The position numbers and the translations under genes were made by a program. From a virus: a stretch of DNA of 45,769 nucleotides. Shown here piece after piece: positions 22,232 to 29,655 of the stretch. The notes below the pieces were generated by a model. The model was given only the letters and a program-made list of their open reading frames with translations. It was not told the origin of the DNA and ran no database searches. The stretch spans positions 1 through 45,769 of the IMG/VR virus record IMGVR_UViG_3300035670_000383; one strand, 5' to 3'. Each line of letters starts with the position of its first letter. Positions within the stretch are counted from its first letter, which is position 1.

Positions 22232-24071
22232 CCGCCTTGTCGAACGAGATCACATCCGGCGGCCCGAACCGCTCAAGCTGCCGCCGCCCCCAGTCCGTAT
22301 CAGGCCACGATCCGACCAGCCGGCTGCCCAGCGTCTTGCCGAAAATCTCGCGGGCCGTCTCCGGGTTGTCCCGCACCCAGACCTTCGCAGATCGACGAAA
22401 GTTCAGCGCCGCTTCCCCGCCGTCACCTTCAACTATCCTTTCCTCCCCACGCTTTCGCCATTTTCTGGGGACCATATAGCAGCGGCAGTTATGGGTTAGA
22501 ATCCCTCCAGCAAAGTACGCCCCGCTGAGCGTGCTGAAGTCATACACCTCAACATGCCTCTTCGCCTCAACCTCGACACCGACCACCTCATCAACCTCTA
22601 CAAGGGTGGGATGAGCGAAAACAAAGTCTCTCAGCTTTTCGGCATCAGCAGGGGCACCGTTCGTAAGCGGCTCATCGAAGCGGGGGTCACGCCTCGCGGC
22701 CAAAGCGAAGCGGAGTTTATCAAGTGGGCCGAAATGAGCCCCGAGGAACGCCAAAGACAGGTTCACGCTGCGAACCAAGCCGCTCGCGGTCGCGTGCGCA
22801 GCAAGGAGGAGCGCGTCAAGGGCGCTCATACCCGCCACCTGAACCAATCCCACATCAGCGACCATGAACAGCGACTCGCTGACCTCCTCAGGGCTCGCGG
22901 TGTGGCGGTATCCCAGCAGTTTCCGGTTGAGACACGCAACGTCGATCTCGCCATTCATCCCGGCCCCATCGCCGTGGAAGTCAATGGTGGAAACTGGCAC
23001 TCGACAGCGGTCCACCGTCGCCTGATGGCACAGAAGGGCAAAGACCTGTTCAGCAGTGGCTGGGCCTTGATCGAAGTCTGGGTCACCACCAAAGGCAACA
23101 CCATCCCGCCCGACTGGCAGGCTCTTACAGATCGCCTTATCGCCCTGTTTGACGAACTGCGCAGCCTTCCATCCCTCGCTGGTGAGCACCGGATGATTCT
23201 CGGTAACGGAAAGGACGCGCCCCCTATGCGTTCGTATGGTCACGACGTTCCCGCTGTAGGTCGCACGCGTGCCGGCCGCGAGTATGCCCGCCTCCACGGG
23301 CACAGTGCCTAGGACGCAGTTGAAATGAGGGTCGATCTTGTTCTGTCCGTCCCAGTATGACCCAGGCTCGCCCAACGTGTATTCCTTCCCATCAAGGCTG
23401 ACGCACACCGGGCACACTGCGCTATCCAGCGTCGCTGTCCACTGCAGCTTGCCCTCCAGCCATGCCGGGTCCGCCTCCAGCTGATACACCGCCATCTGAT
23501 ACTGGTCGCCCGTAGTCTGCACCCCGCTGGTGATCGTCGCTGAAATCGTGTTCTCCACCTTGCGGACCACCGCGTTGTCATATCGGGCGAGCACCTCACC
23601 AGCCTCGACACCGCTGCCCATCCTGATGAACTGCGACAGCCGCTCAGCAGCCTGCGCGGGGATCCCTAGCAGCATCTGATCCACCAGCGGTCTGCCGCCT
23701 ACCAGCGCCTGCTGGGTGGCTGCCACAGGGTTCGGGATGACGGCATTAGGGCGGGTCAGCGTGCCGCCGGCTGCCTCCACCATGTCGCGGGCGAACTGGG
23801 CCTGATCCTGCAGGTAGGGGCCTAGCGTCTCGCGGAACTGCTCCAGTGCGGGCTGGCCCCACTCCTGGCGGATGATCTGCGCGGCCCTGCTGGTGACGGC
23901 AGCGATGAGGCGCTCACGATCGGGACGGAGCTGCAGGACGCCGGAATCGGCCACGAGCAGTCGGATCTGCGCCATGACCGGCCGTAGCCGCCTCAGTGCG
24001 GCGCGGATGGCGCGATCCTCGACGCCCTTCTGTGCTAGGGCATTGCGGAGGAAGACCTCAACGGGGTCCAT
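22200..24071 (-). CDS. MuF/SPP1 gp7-type head protein interrupted by an intein
   Basis: The 623-aa precursor has exteins 1-251 and 529-623. The N-extein is helical, with the typical end TLDSAVCPVCVSLDGKEYTL and then PHFN; the C-extein resumes CRCYMVPRKW. Spliced, the junction gives HFNCRC, the conserved HxNCRC motif of minor head proteins that act in head assembly or DNA ejection. The intein is residues 252-528: Cys1, block A VLGTVPVEA, block B with VTENHPVL, C-terminal VYDFSTLSGAYFAGG and ILTHN, followed by Cys+1. Splicing should yield a 346-aa mature protein. Confidence 0.85.
   Translation of the reverse strand: MDPVEVFLRNALAQKGVEDRAIRAALRRLRPVMAQIRLLVADSGVLQLRPDRERLIAAVTSRAAQIIRQEWGQPALEQFRETLGPYLQDQAQFARDMVEAAGGTLTRPNAVIPNPVAATQQALVGGRPLVDQMLLGIPAQAAERLSQFIRMGSGVEAGEVLARYDNAVVRKVENTISATITSGVQTTGDQYQMAVYQLEADPAWLEGKLQWTATLDSAVCPVCVSLDGKEYTLGEPGSYWDGQNKIDPHFNCVLGTVPVEAGILAAGTRATYSGNVVTIRTHRGRVLSVTENHPVLTSEGWKAAQFVKQGDKAICKSLPVGRDGVAFGGDPDFDQGPATAEQVFALLCHQATVDRCRVPVSTIDFHGDGAGMNGEIDVACLNRKLLGYRHTASPEEVSESLFMVADVGLVQVAGMSALDALLLAAHATASGLVRSVNLSLAFLGAHFGPLDKLRFALAARRDPRFDEPLTNGAPADAEKLRDFVFAHPTLVEVDEVVGVEVEAKRHVEVYDFSTLSGAYFAGGILTHNCRCYMVPRKWRKRGEERIVEGDGGEAALNFRRSAKVWVRDNPETAREIFGKTLGSRLVGSWPDTDWGRRQLERFGPPDVISFDKAVKIWQSPAPD
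22488..23318 (-). other. Intein, 277 residues, inserted at the HxN|CRC motif
   Basis: Boundaries: Cys at 23318-23316 and Asn at 22490-22488, followed by a Cys codon. Block B Thr-x-x-His (VTENH), penultimate His and terminal Asn are all present, so splicing looks intact. The middle (~residues 315-500 of the precursor) shows no LAGLIDADG or HNH motif in this frame. The endonuclease is encoded on the other strand. Confidence 0.85.
22554..23312 (+). CDS. Vsr/EDxHD-type endonuclease with HTH, antisense within the intein DNA
   Basis: 252 aa. Residues ~12-45 form a helix-turn-helix (LYKGGMSENKVSQLFGISRG, then TVRKRLIEAGV). Residues ~104-180 form a PD-(D/E)xK/Vsr-like nuclease: E105 (HEQRLADLL), D131 (RNVDLAI), E142 (IAVEVNGGNWHS), H149, then KGKDLFSSGWALIEVWV. 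The gene lies wholly inside the intein; its TAG stop pairs with the CTA codon of intein residue 3. Codons of the two strands are in register, so each antisense codon is the reverse complement of an intein codon. The likely job is homing of the intein-containing allele. No Shine-Dalgarno is visible; the ATG at 22554 is the first usable start. Confidence 0.8.
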   Translation: MPLRLNLDTDHLINLYKGGMSENKVSQLFGISRGTVRKRLIEAGVTPRGQSEAEFIKWAEMSPEERQRQVHAANQAARGRVRSKEERVKGAHTRHLNQSHISDHEQRLADLLRARGVAVSQQFPVETRNVDLAIHPGPIAVEVNGGNWHSTAVHRRLMAQKGKDLFSSGWALIEVWVTTKGNTIPPDWQALTDRLIALFDELRSLPSLAGEHRMILGNGKDAPPMRSYGHDVPAVGRTRAGREYARLHGHSA

Positions 24072-24203
24072 TCATCGGCCCTGACCACGGGACAGCTTAC
24101 GCCCGTGGCTGGGCCTGCTGTTGCGGCCGGTGCCCTGGCGGGTGGTCTTGCGGACGGGAACGGGCTGCACGGTGCCGCTCAGGCCGGTCTTCGCCTTAGC
24201 CAC
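24072..24203 (-). CDS. Small basic protein, 43 aa
   Basis: GTG start; reads MAKAKTGLSGTVQPVPVRKT, then TRQGTGRNSRPSHGRKLSRG and a short end. About a quarter of residues are Lys or Arg and none are acidic. Its start overlaps the stop of the gene at 24196 by 8 bases and its stop is directly followed by the MuF ATG at 24071. Possibly DNA-binding or internal to the virion. Confidence 0.6.
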   Translation of the reverse strand: MAKAKTGLSGTVQPVPVRKTTRQGTGRNSRPSHGRKLSRGQGR

Positions 24204-24444
24204 GATCCGACCTATAAGCAATCACCCGGCCGCTCGCCAGCGTGATGCTCGAAAACTGCCCATCAATCCACGCCCCAGCAGGCAGCGGCACACTCGTAAA
24301 CGCATTGCTCCCTGCCGTCAGCCCCCGCACCACCGCCGACGCAATCACCGTCGTCGCCAGCGCATACACCCGGCAAAAGCTCCCGGTATGCGCCGCCGTG
24401 TCGCTGATATGCTCAAACCCCTGGTCAAATACGTCATTCCTCAT
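24196..24444 (-). CDS. Hypothetical head-region protein, 82 aa
   Basis: MRNDVFDQGFEHISDTAAHT, then beta-prone sequence (AFTSVPLPAGAWIDGQFSSI; LASGRVIAYRSDRG). Small beta-rich proteins like this between capsid and portal-proximal genes can be head fibres or decoration proteins. No definite family. Overlaps both neighbours. Confidence 0.55.
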   Translation of the reverse strand: MRNDVFDQGFEHISDTAAHTGSFCRVYALATTVIASAVVRGLTAGSNAFTSVPLPAGAWIDGQFSSITLASGRVIAYRSDRG

Positions 24445-24586
24445 CGCGGGTTACCTTCGGTTTGCGGGGGCGTCGTGCCCTAGTTTGCCCCTCCTCCTTC
24501 ATCGGCTCCACAGACGGCAAAGCCGCCGGAGGTTCCCCCCCAGCGGCCCGCTCCTGTGCCCACCGCCTCACAGCAGCAAGCCCCAT
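24434..24586 (-). CDS. Small charged protein, 50 aa
   Basis: MGLAAVRRWAQERAAGGEPP, then EPMKEEGQTRARRPRKPKVT and RDEE. The N-terminal helix is followed by a Pro/Lys/Arg-rich tail. It overlaps the start of the gene at 24444 and begins two bases after the stop of the decoration-like gene. Tight packing supports it as real. Function unknown. Confidence 0.55.
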   Translation of the reverse strand: MGLAAVRRWAQERAAGGEPPAALPSVEPMKEEGQTRARRPRKPKVTRDEE

Positions 24587-24588
24587 CC

Positions 24589-24969
24589 TCAGCTCCGGTA
24601 AAACACCACCGTGGTTGCGCTCGCCACACGGCCCTTAAAGGTCGCTGCAGTGTTCGCCGCCACAGTCGCCAGCCCGGTCACCGTCACGCCAGTGGCCCCA
24701 GCGGTGAACGTGATCGCATGGGTAGCACCCGCAAGGTTCACAATCGTGACCTCGAACGTGCTACCAACCCGCTTCTCCTCCATCGCCGCCAGGATGTCGG
24801 CCGCCACCGGAGTGGTCACCGCACGCCCAGCAGTCGGGGTCATCGTGATGATGCTGTGGATGCACTGGTCACCCGTCAACACCGTTGCCTCATCGCCAGC
24901 AGCAACGAGGATCGTCCCATTGAGCATCCGGCGCGTAACGCCGTCCTCAAGGTGAAACATTCCAGCCAT
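24589..24969 (-). CDS. Capsid decoration-like protein
   Basis: 126 aa from the ATG at 24969 (MAGMFHLEDGVTRRMLNGTI), 10 bases after the major capsid stop. The body is a small beta-rich domain (GSTFEVTIVNLAGATHAITF; VAANTAATFKGRVASATTVV). Position straight after the capsid gene and the fold suggest a head-stabilising protein. A longer frame to 25176 overlaps the capsid gene and was rejected. Confidence 0.6.
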   Translation of the reverse strand: MAGMFHLEDGVTRRMLNGTILVAAGDEATVLTGDQCIHSIITMTPTAGRAVTTPVAADILAAMEEKRVGSTFEVTIVNLAGATHAITFTAGATGVTVTGLATVAANTAATFKGRVASATTVVFYRS

Positions 24970-24979
24970 GGTCAGTACC

Positions 24980-26071
24980 TCAGAGAACAGCGATGGGGCA
25001 GGTGTGAACGATCCCGACAAGCGGGATGTTCTTGTTGTCGAAGACCTTAGTCCACGAGGCAGATGCCGCCAGGGTGGCAGCAGTGGGCACGCCATCGCCG
25101 GTAGGGCCGGCATAGCTGGAGCCGAGGAGGTGCATGCAAGCGTCCCACTGGACCTTGAGAATATCCTCACCTCCACTAGTCAGGATGTCGCGGTCGCCTT
25201 CAGTCCGCACAGGAGCCTGGAATCCGAGGCCGATGGCGCCGGGTTTGGCCAGGTAGCTCATATAGCGGTAGCTGCCAGCGCTACCAGTGCGGGGGGCGTT
25301 GTCGGAGACAATCACCCGCTTGCCGGCGAAGGTCGGAACCAGTTTGTCATTGGTCTCGAACTGCCCGGAGCTATCGCCCGCTACCGCATTGCTGGCGGTG
25401 ATGCTACCGGCAGCGATGGTGGAGGCAGTGACGCCAGGAAGCTCACCGGCCCGGACGTAGTTGATCATCTCCCGGATCTTCAGGAATGCGTTCAGGTCCG
25501 GGTGGATGATCAGGATGCCATAGGCGTCCTCATCTTCACCCAGAAGCCCATCGCCACGGACAACGTGACCAGCTGAAAAGTCGGTTTCACCACTGCCGGC
25601 GCCATCGATCACCATGCTGCTCATGGCATAGCCAGAGACCGAGGTGCCGGGGATGCCGTAGAGGCCCTGCAGGGTGGCCAGCAGATCAGCTTGCTGGGCA
25701 TTGGCCACATAGCCGCCCAGCTTGTTGCCGACCTCGGCCATGATGTCGCCGCTATCGCCAACGGCCAGTTTGGCCAGCTCAGAAGCACCCCAGACGTTTG
25801 CCCGGTGATGCACGACGCCCTTTTGCTTGCGGGTGCCAAGCTTGTTGACCCGCAGCATCTCGCCCTCTTGCGGCACCTGGGTATCGCCGGAGAGGTTGGG
25901 AGCCCAAGAGCGGATCTCGAAGGCGTCACCCTCCCGGATGTTTTCCGTAATCAGGGGGGTGGTAGTGACGAGGCCAGAAGTGATGAAGCGCGACCGAAGG
26001 GTGGTCTGCTCACTGACGTAGTTACTGAAAGGGGTAGCGATCTGTACATCGCTACGGTAGGTAAATGCCAT
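24980..26071 (-). CDS. Major capsid protein
   Basis: 363 aa. Follows the scaffold gene in the operon. The start MAFTYRSDVQIATPFSNYVS, DAFEIRSWAPNLSGDTQVPQ and later GLYGIPGTSVSG, LIIHPDLNAFLKIREMINYV and GKRVIVSDNAPRTGSAGSYR follow the layout of capsid proteins in phages with separate scaffold and DUF4055 portal. No protease gene or cleavable N-arm is obvious, consistent with the separate scaffold. HK97 fold expected. Confidence 0.75.
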   Translation of the reverse strand: MAFTYRSDVQIATPFSNYVSEQTTLRSRFITSGLVTTTPLITENIREGDAFEIRSWAPNLSGDTQVPQEGEMLRVNKLGTRKQKGVVHHRANVWGASELAKLAVGDSGDIMAEVGNKLGGYVANAQQADLLATLQGLYGIPGTSVSGYAMSSMVIDGAGSGETDFSAGHVVRGDGLLGEDEDAYGILIIHPDLNAFLKIREMINYVRAGELPGVTASTIAAGSITASNAVAGDSSGQFETNDKLVPTFAGKRVIVSDNAPRTGSAGSYRYMSYLAKPGAIGLGFQAPVRTEGDRDILTSGGEDILKVQWDACMHLLGSSYAGPTGDGVPTAATLAASASWTKVFDNKNIPLVGIVHTCPIAVL

Positions 26072-26094
26072 GCCTCTGTGAGGTTAGGGAACGG

Positions 26095-26139
26095 GTGGCC
26101 ACAGGCCGGGGGTGGGCACAGCCCGGGGGGCGTGGCCAC
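26095..26139 (-). promoter_or_regulatory. Strong leader hairpin upstream of the capsid gene
   Basis: GTGGCCAC at 26095-26102 and again at 26132-26139 (self-complementary, so the two can pair), extended by GCC/GGC and enclosing GGGC/GCCC. It starts 23 bases upstream of the capsid ATG with no T-run. Likely an mRNA stabiliser or processing site for the most abundant late message. Confidence 0.4.
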
Positions 26140-26162
26140 AAGCCGTTACGCCCATGCAATCC

Positions 26163-26465
26163 TTAGCATGGATCACAGGAATCCGCAACCCTAGCGGATA
26201 GCACAAGCGGCGCCGGGGCGAAATAATGCGTCGTCGGATAGCTGCCACAACCATGCACGCCAAAGCGCTTCCGCAGCCAACGCATCAGCAGGCAATAGGG
26301 CGCCACGAATGGGACGCTTGGATGTGTGTCGGCAAGCACCCTGACCACCTCGCCCGTCACAGGGTTGCAAGCCGCAACACGCTCTAGCGTTCGTCCGGTC
26401 GCATCCTGCACCTGCACCGATGGCCCGTAGATGGCCCATGCCTCCTCTGGGTAAATCATGCTCAT
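26163..26465 (-). CDS. Hypothetical protein, 100 aa, between scaffold and capsid
   Basis: MSMIYPEEAWAIYGPSVQVQ, then EVVRVLADTHPSVPFVAPYC and a Cys/His-rich end. It overlaps the scaffold stop by ATGA. The position between scaffold and capsid suggests a head role, but I recognise no family. Confidence 0.55.
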   Translation of the reverse strand: MSMIYPEEAWAIYGPSVQVQDATGRTLERVAACNPVTGEVVRVLADTHPSVPFVAPYCLLMRWLRKRFGVHGCGSYPTTHYFAPAPLVLSARVADSCDPC

Positions 26466-27157
26466 GACCGCCCCATCCCCGCCTTCGCAGCGGCAAGAAG
26501 CTGCTGGTACAGCGCCGGGTTCGACTGGAAGATCCGCTCCTGTTCGCCTAGGTTGAAGTACTCCCGCGTGAACGGGTTCTTCACTCCTGCCGTCAGGTCA
26601 CCCGGAACCGCCGTGCTGCCCCCTGCTGGTGCACCGCTGCCCGTAGGTCTCGGGGCCTTCCGCAGGTAAGCCGGCGCCACCTCCAGCGCATAGTCTGCCA
26701 GCGGTACCCGCTTGAGCCCATCCACGAACACGGGGCCATCCGGGCCTTGCTCGATCTGCTCAGGCTTGATCAGCCCCTTGGCGAACAGGTAGTCAGGATC
26801 GTGCACGACCTGAGCGAGCACGCTGGCCGCAGGGGTAATCAGCTTGAGATCACGCACCTCATCTTCCAGCTCGGCAATCCGCGCTTTGAGGGTGCCGGTA
26901 TCCCGGTCGTACTGCTCTTGCAGCTGCTGGCGGGCTTGTTCGTAGTTGCCTTTGCTCTCCAGCGCCTGCCGTTCGGTCTCCTGCTTGAACTGCAGCAGTT
27001 CTTCAACGTCTACCCCATCAGGAATAGCGTCAACCTGCTGCTTAAGGCGCGACTTCTCGCCCCGCAGCTCGGCGTTCTTTTGCCTAAGTCGCTCCAGCTC
27101 TGCGGCAACATCTGCCGGAATGGTCGGTGGCGTCAGTTCCTGGTCTTCGGGGGGCAT
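26462..27157 (-). CDS. Capsid scaffolding protein
   Basis: 231 aa. Residues ~15-105 are a charged coiled coil (ELERLRQKNAELRGEKSRLK; LKARIAELEDEVRDLK). The C-terminal ~120 residues are Gly/Pro-rich and end in a short helical part (NPALYQQLLAAAKAGMGRS) likely to bind coat subunits. Directly upstream of the capsid gene, as usual for scaffolds. No protease motif is visible. Confidence 0.75.
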   Translation of the reverse strand: MPPEDQELTPPTIPADVAAELERLRQKNAELRGEKSRLKQQVDAIPDGVDVEELLQFKQETERQALESKGNYEQARQQLQEQYDRDTGTLKARIAELEDEVRDLKLITPAASVLAQVVHDPDYLFAKGLIKPEQIEQGPDGPVFVDGLKRVPLADYALEVAPAYLRKAPRPTGSGAPAGGSTAVPGDLTAGVKNPFTREYFNLGEQERIFQSNPALYQQLLAAAKAGMGRS

Positions 27158-27181
27158 AATGGCGCCGCTACAACGGCATCA

Positions 27182-27355
27182 TTATACCTGCCACCAAGGG
27201 GTCGCCCTTGGGCCGGTGCGCCGGATGCTCCGCTGCACTGCGGCCTTAGCCTGCCGGTTAATCTGCAGCCCTGCGCCTAGGGCCGTCGCGGGACGGTAGG
27301 GGCGGATGGCGTGCTTAGGCAGCCCTGCAGGGCGGTGGGCAGTGGTGGTGGTCAT
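27182..27355 (-). CDS. Small basic protein, 57 aa
   Basis: MTTTTAHRPAGLPKHAIRPY, then RPATALGAGLQINRQAKAAV and QRSIRRTGPRATPWWQV. Rich in Arg, with no acidic residues. It lies between the portal-side mini-gene and the scaffold gene, 24 bases before the scaffold ATG. One of several small basic proteins in the head region. Confidence 0.55.
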   Translation of the reverse strand: MTTTTAHRPAGLPKHAIRPYRPATALGAGLQINRQAKAAVQRSIRRTGPRATPWWQV

Positions 27356-27376
27356 GGCGTCGGATGTGGTGCAGGA

Positions 27377-27451
27377 TCACCCTACAACCTTTTTCGTCCC
27401 CTTCTTACCGCCCTTCTTCCCGCCTTTCTTGGTGCCGTAGTTACAGGGCAT
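27377..27451 (-). CDS. Lys/Gly-rich 24-residue peptide
   Basis: Reads MPCNYGTKKGGKKGGKKGTK and ends KVVG: nine lysines in 24 residues. The ATG follows the portal stop by two bases (TGATCATG), so it is probably translated by coupling. Its place beside the portal and its charge suggest a DNA-contacting virion peptide, but that is inference. Very short, so coding status needs support. Confidence 0.5.
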   Translation of the reverse strand: MPCNYGTKKGGKKGGKKGTKKVVG

Positions 27452-27453
27452 GA

Positions 27454-28980
27454 TCAGACCTCCGGTGACTGGCTAGCTTGCCCGCCTGCTGGCGGTGCTC
27501 CACTGGCGGGGGGCTGCCCCTGCGCGTCCATCATCATCCGCAACTCTTCCTCCCGCTTGGCCTGCATCTCGGCCTGCTGCTGTGCGGTTTCCTCCAGCTC
27601 GCGGTCTACGTCGAAGTCGTCGTAAAACGCTCGGCGGCTGGCGAGGCTGATCAGCAGCGTTTCCTGCGTGATCTCACCGGCTGCCCGCAGGTCCGCCAGG
27701 AACTTGCCGACGGTAGCATCGAGCGTTACCTCAGTGAACTCGGTATTGACCATCGCCCGGCCGACACCATCCGGCGGGAGGCCCAGATATTCCCCGTGAA
27801 ACCGGAGGGCAGTGTCGATCATGTCCTGGAGCTGAAGCGCAATGCTCATCAGCGTCCCATCGCCCTGGCTGCGGCTGATCTCTTTGCTGGTGCCGCTCTC
27901 AGCTACAGCCTTCTCACCATGCACCGTGGCGAGGCCCAGTTCCTTGATCTGCCGTTCCAGCAGCTCTAGGTGCCTGAACTGATACTCATAGCTGGTGCCG
28001 GCAGGCTCTGAGAACTCGACACGGGCATCAACCGGCAGCGCGGTGGCATAGCTCGGGCCTACCGTGATCCCTTCAACCTCACCAGGCAGGCCGAACACGA
28101 ACTGGCGCGGCACCGCCGCAATGTGAAGCTGGTTCGCTAGGTCACTGCTGCGCCGGTAGGAGGCAAGATTTAACCAAGCCACCTCCTCCAGCCCCGGCAC
28201 GCTTTCCAGCAGCCCCACTCGGTTGGCATAGGCGACCGCAAACGGGATTTTCTCCAGCGTGGTCGGGCCGCTGTCCACCATCTCAAAATCAAGCGTCGCG
28301 CCCCCCTTGCTGCGCCATAGCTCGAAGCTGCCGGGCCTGAGCACCCTGATCTGCGTTACGGCCTCCTCCCCGTAGATGGCGGTGCCGCTGCCGTTCGTCG
28401 GGTCATAAGGCAAAACGATCTCTTCCCTTAGGCGCAACTCTGTGATGCGCTGGCTGCCGCCTTCGATCGCGGTCCTCCAGCCGAGGATGTCGCGGGGGGT
28501 TACACCGATCCAGTAGGGGCGGTTCTCTTCGCCCTCCTCCCGTGGCATATCGACCAGGGTGCCGATGTGCCCGTAGCGGATCATCAGCTTGGCCTGGGTG
28601 TAGAGCCAGGCATCAAGGTCGTTGCCCTGTAGATCGACGTTGAACAGCTGCTCCCTGACGGCATCGGGCACGTCCTCAAGTCTGATCGCCTGCCGGCACA
28701 GCAGGCCCGCAAGCATGTTCTCCAGCCGCAGCATGTACGGGGGGCACATGCTGTTACTGAGCCGCACTGCATAGGATTCGTCAGCCTCCTCCGGCTCGCG
28801 TGGCAGCCACCGCTCGGCCTGCTGCTGCATGTAGAGGGTTCCAGCAGCGAGGGCTTCGGGTAGCTCCCACCGTGGGGCCATCCGCTCCCAAACCTGCCCC
28901 GGCTGCCAGACCTCAAGGGTGCGGGCAGTGGTGGGGTGCGACTGGATGCGGGCCTTTTCGGTGCCGTAGGAATAGGTCAT
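27454..28980 (-). CDS. Portal protein, DUF4055-like
   Basis: 508 aa. SMCPPYMLRLENMLAGLLCR, QAKLMIRYGHIGTLVDMPRE, RPYWIGVTPRDILGW and the late coiled-coil RELEETAQQQAEMQAKREEE match the DUF4055 portal family used by podo- and siphovirus-like phages. Forms the dodecameric DNA gate at the head vertex. The C-terminal ~50 residues are Gln, Pro and Gly-rich and probably disordered. Confidence 0.8.
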   Translation of the reverse strand: MTYSYGTEKARIQSHPTTARTLEVWQPGQVWERMAPRWELPEALAAGTLYMQQQAERWLPREPEEADESYAVRLSNSMCPPYMLRLENMLAGLLCRQAIRLEDVPDAVREQLFNVDLQGNDLDAWLYTQAKLMIRYGHIGTLVDMPREEGEENRPYWIGVTPRDILGWRTAIEGGSQRITELRLREEIVLPYDPTNGSGTAIYGEEAVTQIRVLRPGSFELWRSKGGATLDFEMVDSGPTTLEKIPFAVAYANRVGLLESVPGLEEVAWLNLASYRRSSDLANQLHIAAVPRQFVFGLPGEVEGITVGPSYATALPVDARVEFSEPAGTSYEYQFRHLELLERQIKELGLATVHGEKAVAESGTSKEISRSQGDGTLMSIALQLQDMIDTALRFHGEYLGLPPDGVGRAMVNTEFTEVTLDATVGKFLADLRAAGEITQETLLISLASRRAFYDDFDVDRELEETAQQQAEMQAKREEELRMMMDAQGQPPASGAPPAGGQASQSPEV

Positions 28981-28983
28981 GGC

Positions 28984-29226
28984 TTAGGTTGCCTGGCGGC
29001 CTATCCTTTGAGCGATCTTCAGGAGCCCTTGCCTGATCCGGTCATTCTCTAGCATTGCGGGGAGATAACCACGAGGCTCCATTTCATCACTCGGGGCAAC
29101 CTTGTCGGTCGCGTATCGAAGCACCTCCAGAGCGTAAGCACGTACCCTCTCCCTAGTCCACCCTTCCACAAAAGACTGACCGCACTCCACCAGGAGATTC
29201 GGCTTGGGCAGTTCAGGCAAGCTCAT
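28984..29226 (-). CDS. Hypothetical protein, 80 aa, before the portal gene
   Basis: MSLPELPKPNLLVECGQSFV, then WTRERVRAYALEVLRYATDK and LENDRIRQGLLKIAQRIGRQ. A mainly helical, soluble protein four bases from the portal gene. Function unknown. The start at 29226 was chosen over an upstream in-frame Met because of the conserved-looking short leader. Confidence 0.6.
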   Translation of the reverse strand: MSLPELPKPNLLVECGQSFVEGWTRERVRAYALEVLRYATDKVAPSDEMEPRGYLPAMLENDRIRQGLLKIAQRIGRQAT

Positions 29227-29240
29227 GGCACGATGACGTA

Positions 29241-29350
29241 GGGCCGGTGGGCGTAATGACCAGCGGTAGGGAGTCCCGGCAACGGGTTGCACTTGGCTTC
29301 AGCTTAAAACACTGCAGCAACGAGGCGGGTTCAAGTCCCGCACGGCCCCA
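29241..29350 (+). other. tRNA-like 3' half (degenerate tRNA or relic)
   Basis: GCGGG-TTCAAGT-CCCGC (29325-29341) is a perfect T-stem and loop, followed by ACGGCCCCA. GGGCCG (29241-29246) could pair with CGGCCC (29343-29348). CTTAAAA (29303-29309) resembles a tRNA-Leu(UAA) anticodon loop, but no flanking stem forms and the span of ~109 bases is too long. More likely a decayed or captured tRNA than a working one. Confidence 0.35.
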
Positions 29351-29392
29351 ATAGCTTCAACAAGACCCGGATGCAGCGCCTGCAGATGGCCA

Positions 29393-29548
29393 TCAGCCCT
29401 TGCCGGGCTCGGGGACGTACTGAATCACGATGCGGTCAGGGGCGTTACCGCTGATCTTGACGTCGTAGGACTGGTTGCCCTTGAGGGTGGCGAAGCTGCG
29501 GGGCATGGGCAGGCGACGGCCGAGGCCGGTGACAACAGCGCGAGGCAT
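29393..29548 (-). CDS. Small hypothetical protein, 51 aa
   Basis: MPRAVVTGLGRRLPMPRSFA, then NQSYDVKISGNAPDRIVIQY and VPEPGKG. It starts about 35 bases downstream of a strong leftward terminator, so it may be the first gene of a new transcript. Function unknown. Confidence 0.55.
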   Translation of the reverse strand: MPRAVVTGLGRRLPMPRSFATLKGNQSYDVKISGNAPDRIVIQYVPEPGKG

Positions 29549-29582
29549 GGCGGGGATGCGGTGGGATAGGTTGCCGGGGCAC

Positions 29583-29611
29583 AAAAAAGCCCCCAGCGAG
29601 GGCCGGAGGCT
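29583..29611 (-). terminator. Rho-independent terminator, leftward
   Basis: On the minus strand AGCCTCC (29605-29611) pairs with GGGGGCT (29588-29594; one T-G pair), followed directly by six T (complement of 29583-29588). It ends transcripts coming from the terminase side, so portal and later genes probably have their own promoter in 29227-29580. Confidence 0.8.
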
Positions 29612-29655
29612 CGAACGGTTTGTCCCGCGCCCACTGTAGCGGATGCGGGGGCAGA

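Noticed and set aside
22554-23312. Antisense frame as a chance by-product of high GC
   Set aside because: In this register any chance open frame is plausible, but the translated protein has a convincing HTH and a PD-(D/E)xK core, which a shadow would not have.
24970-25176. N-terminal extension of the decoration-like gene to 25176
   Set aside because: It would overlap the capsid gene by almost 200 bases, and its sequence is Ser/Pro/Arg shadow; the ATG at 24969 is well placed.
29241-29350. Functional tRNA-Leu or tRNA-His
   Set aside because: The span is too long and no anticodon stem forms around the CTTAAAA loop; reported only as tRNA-like.
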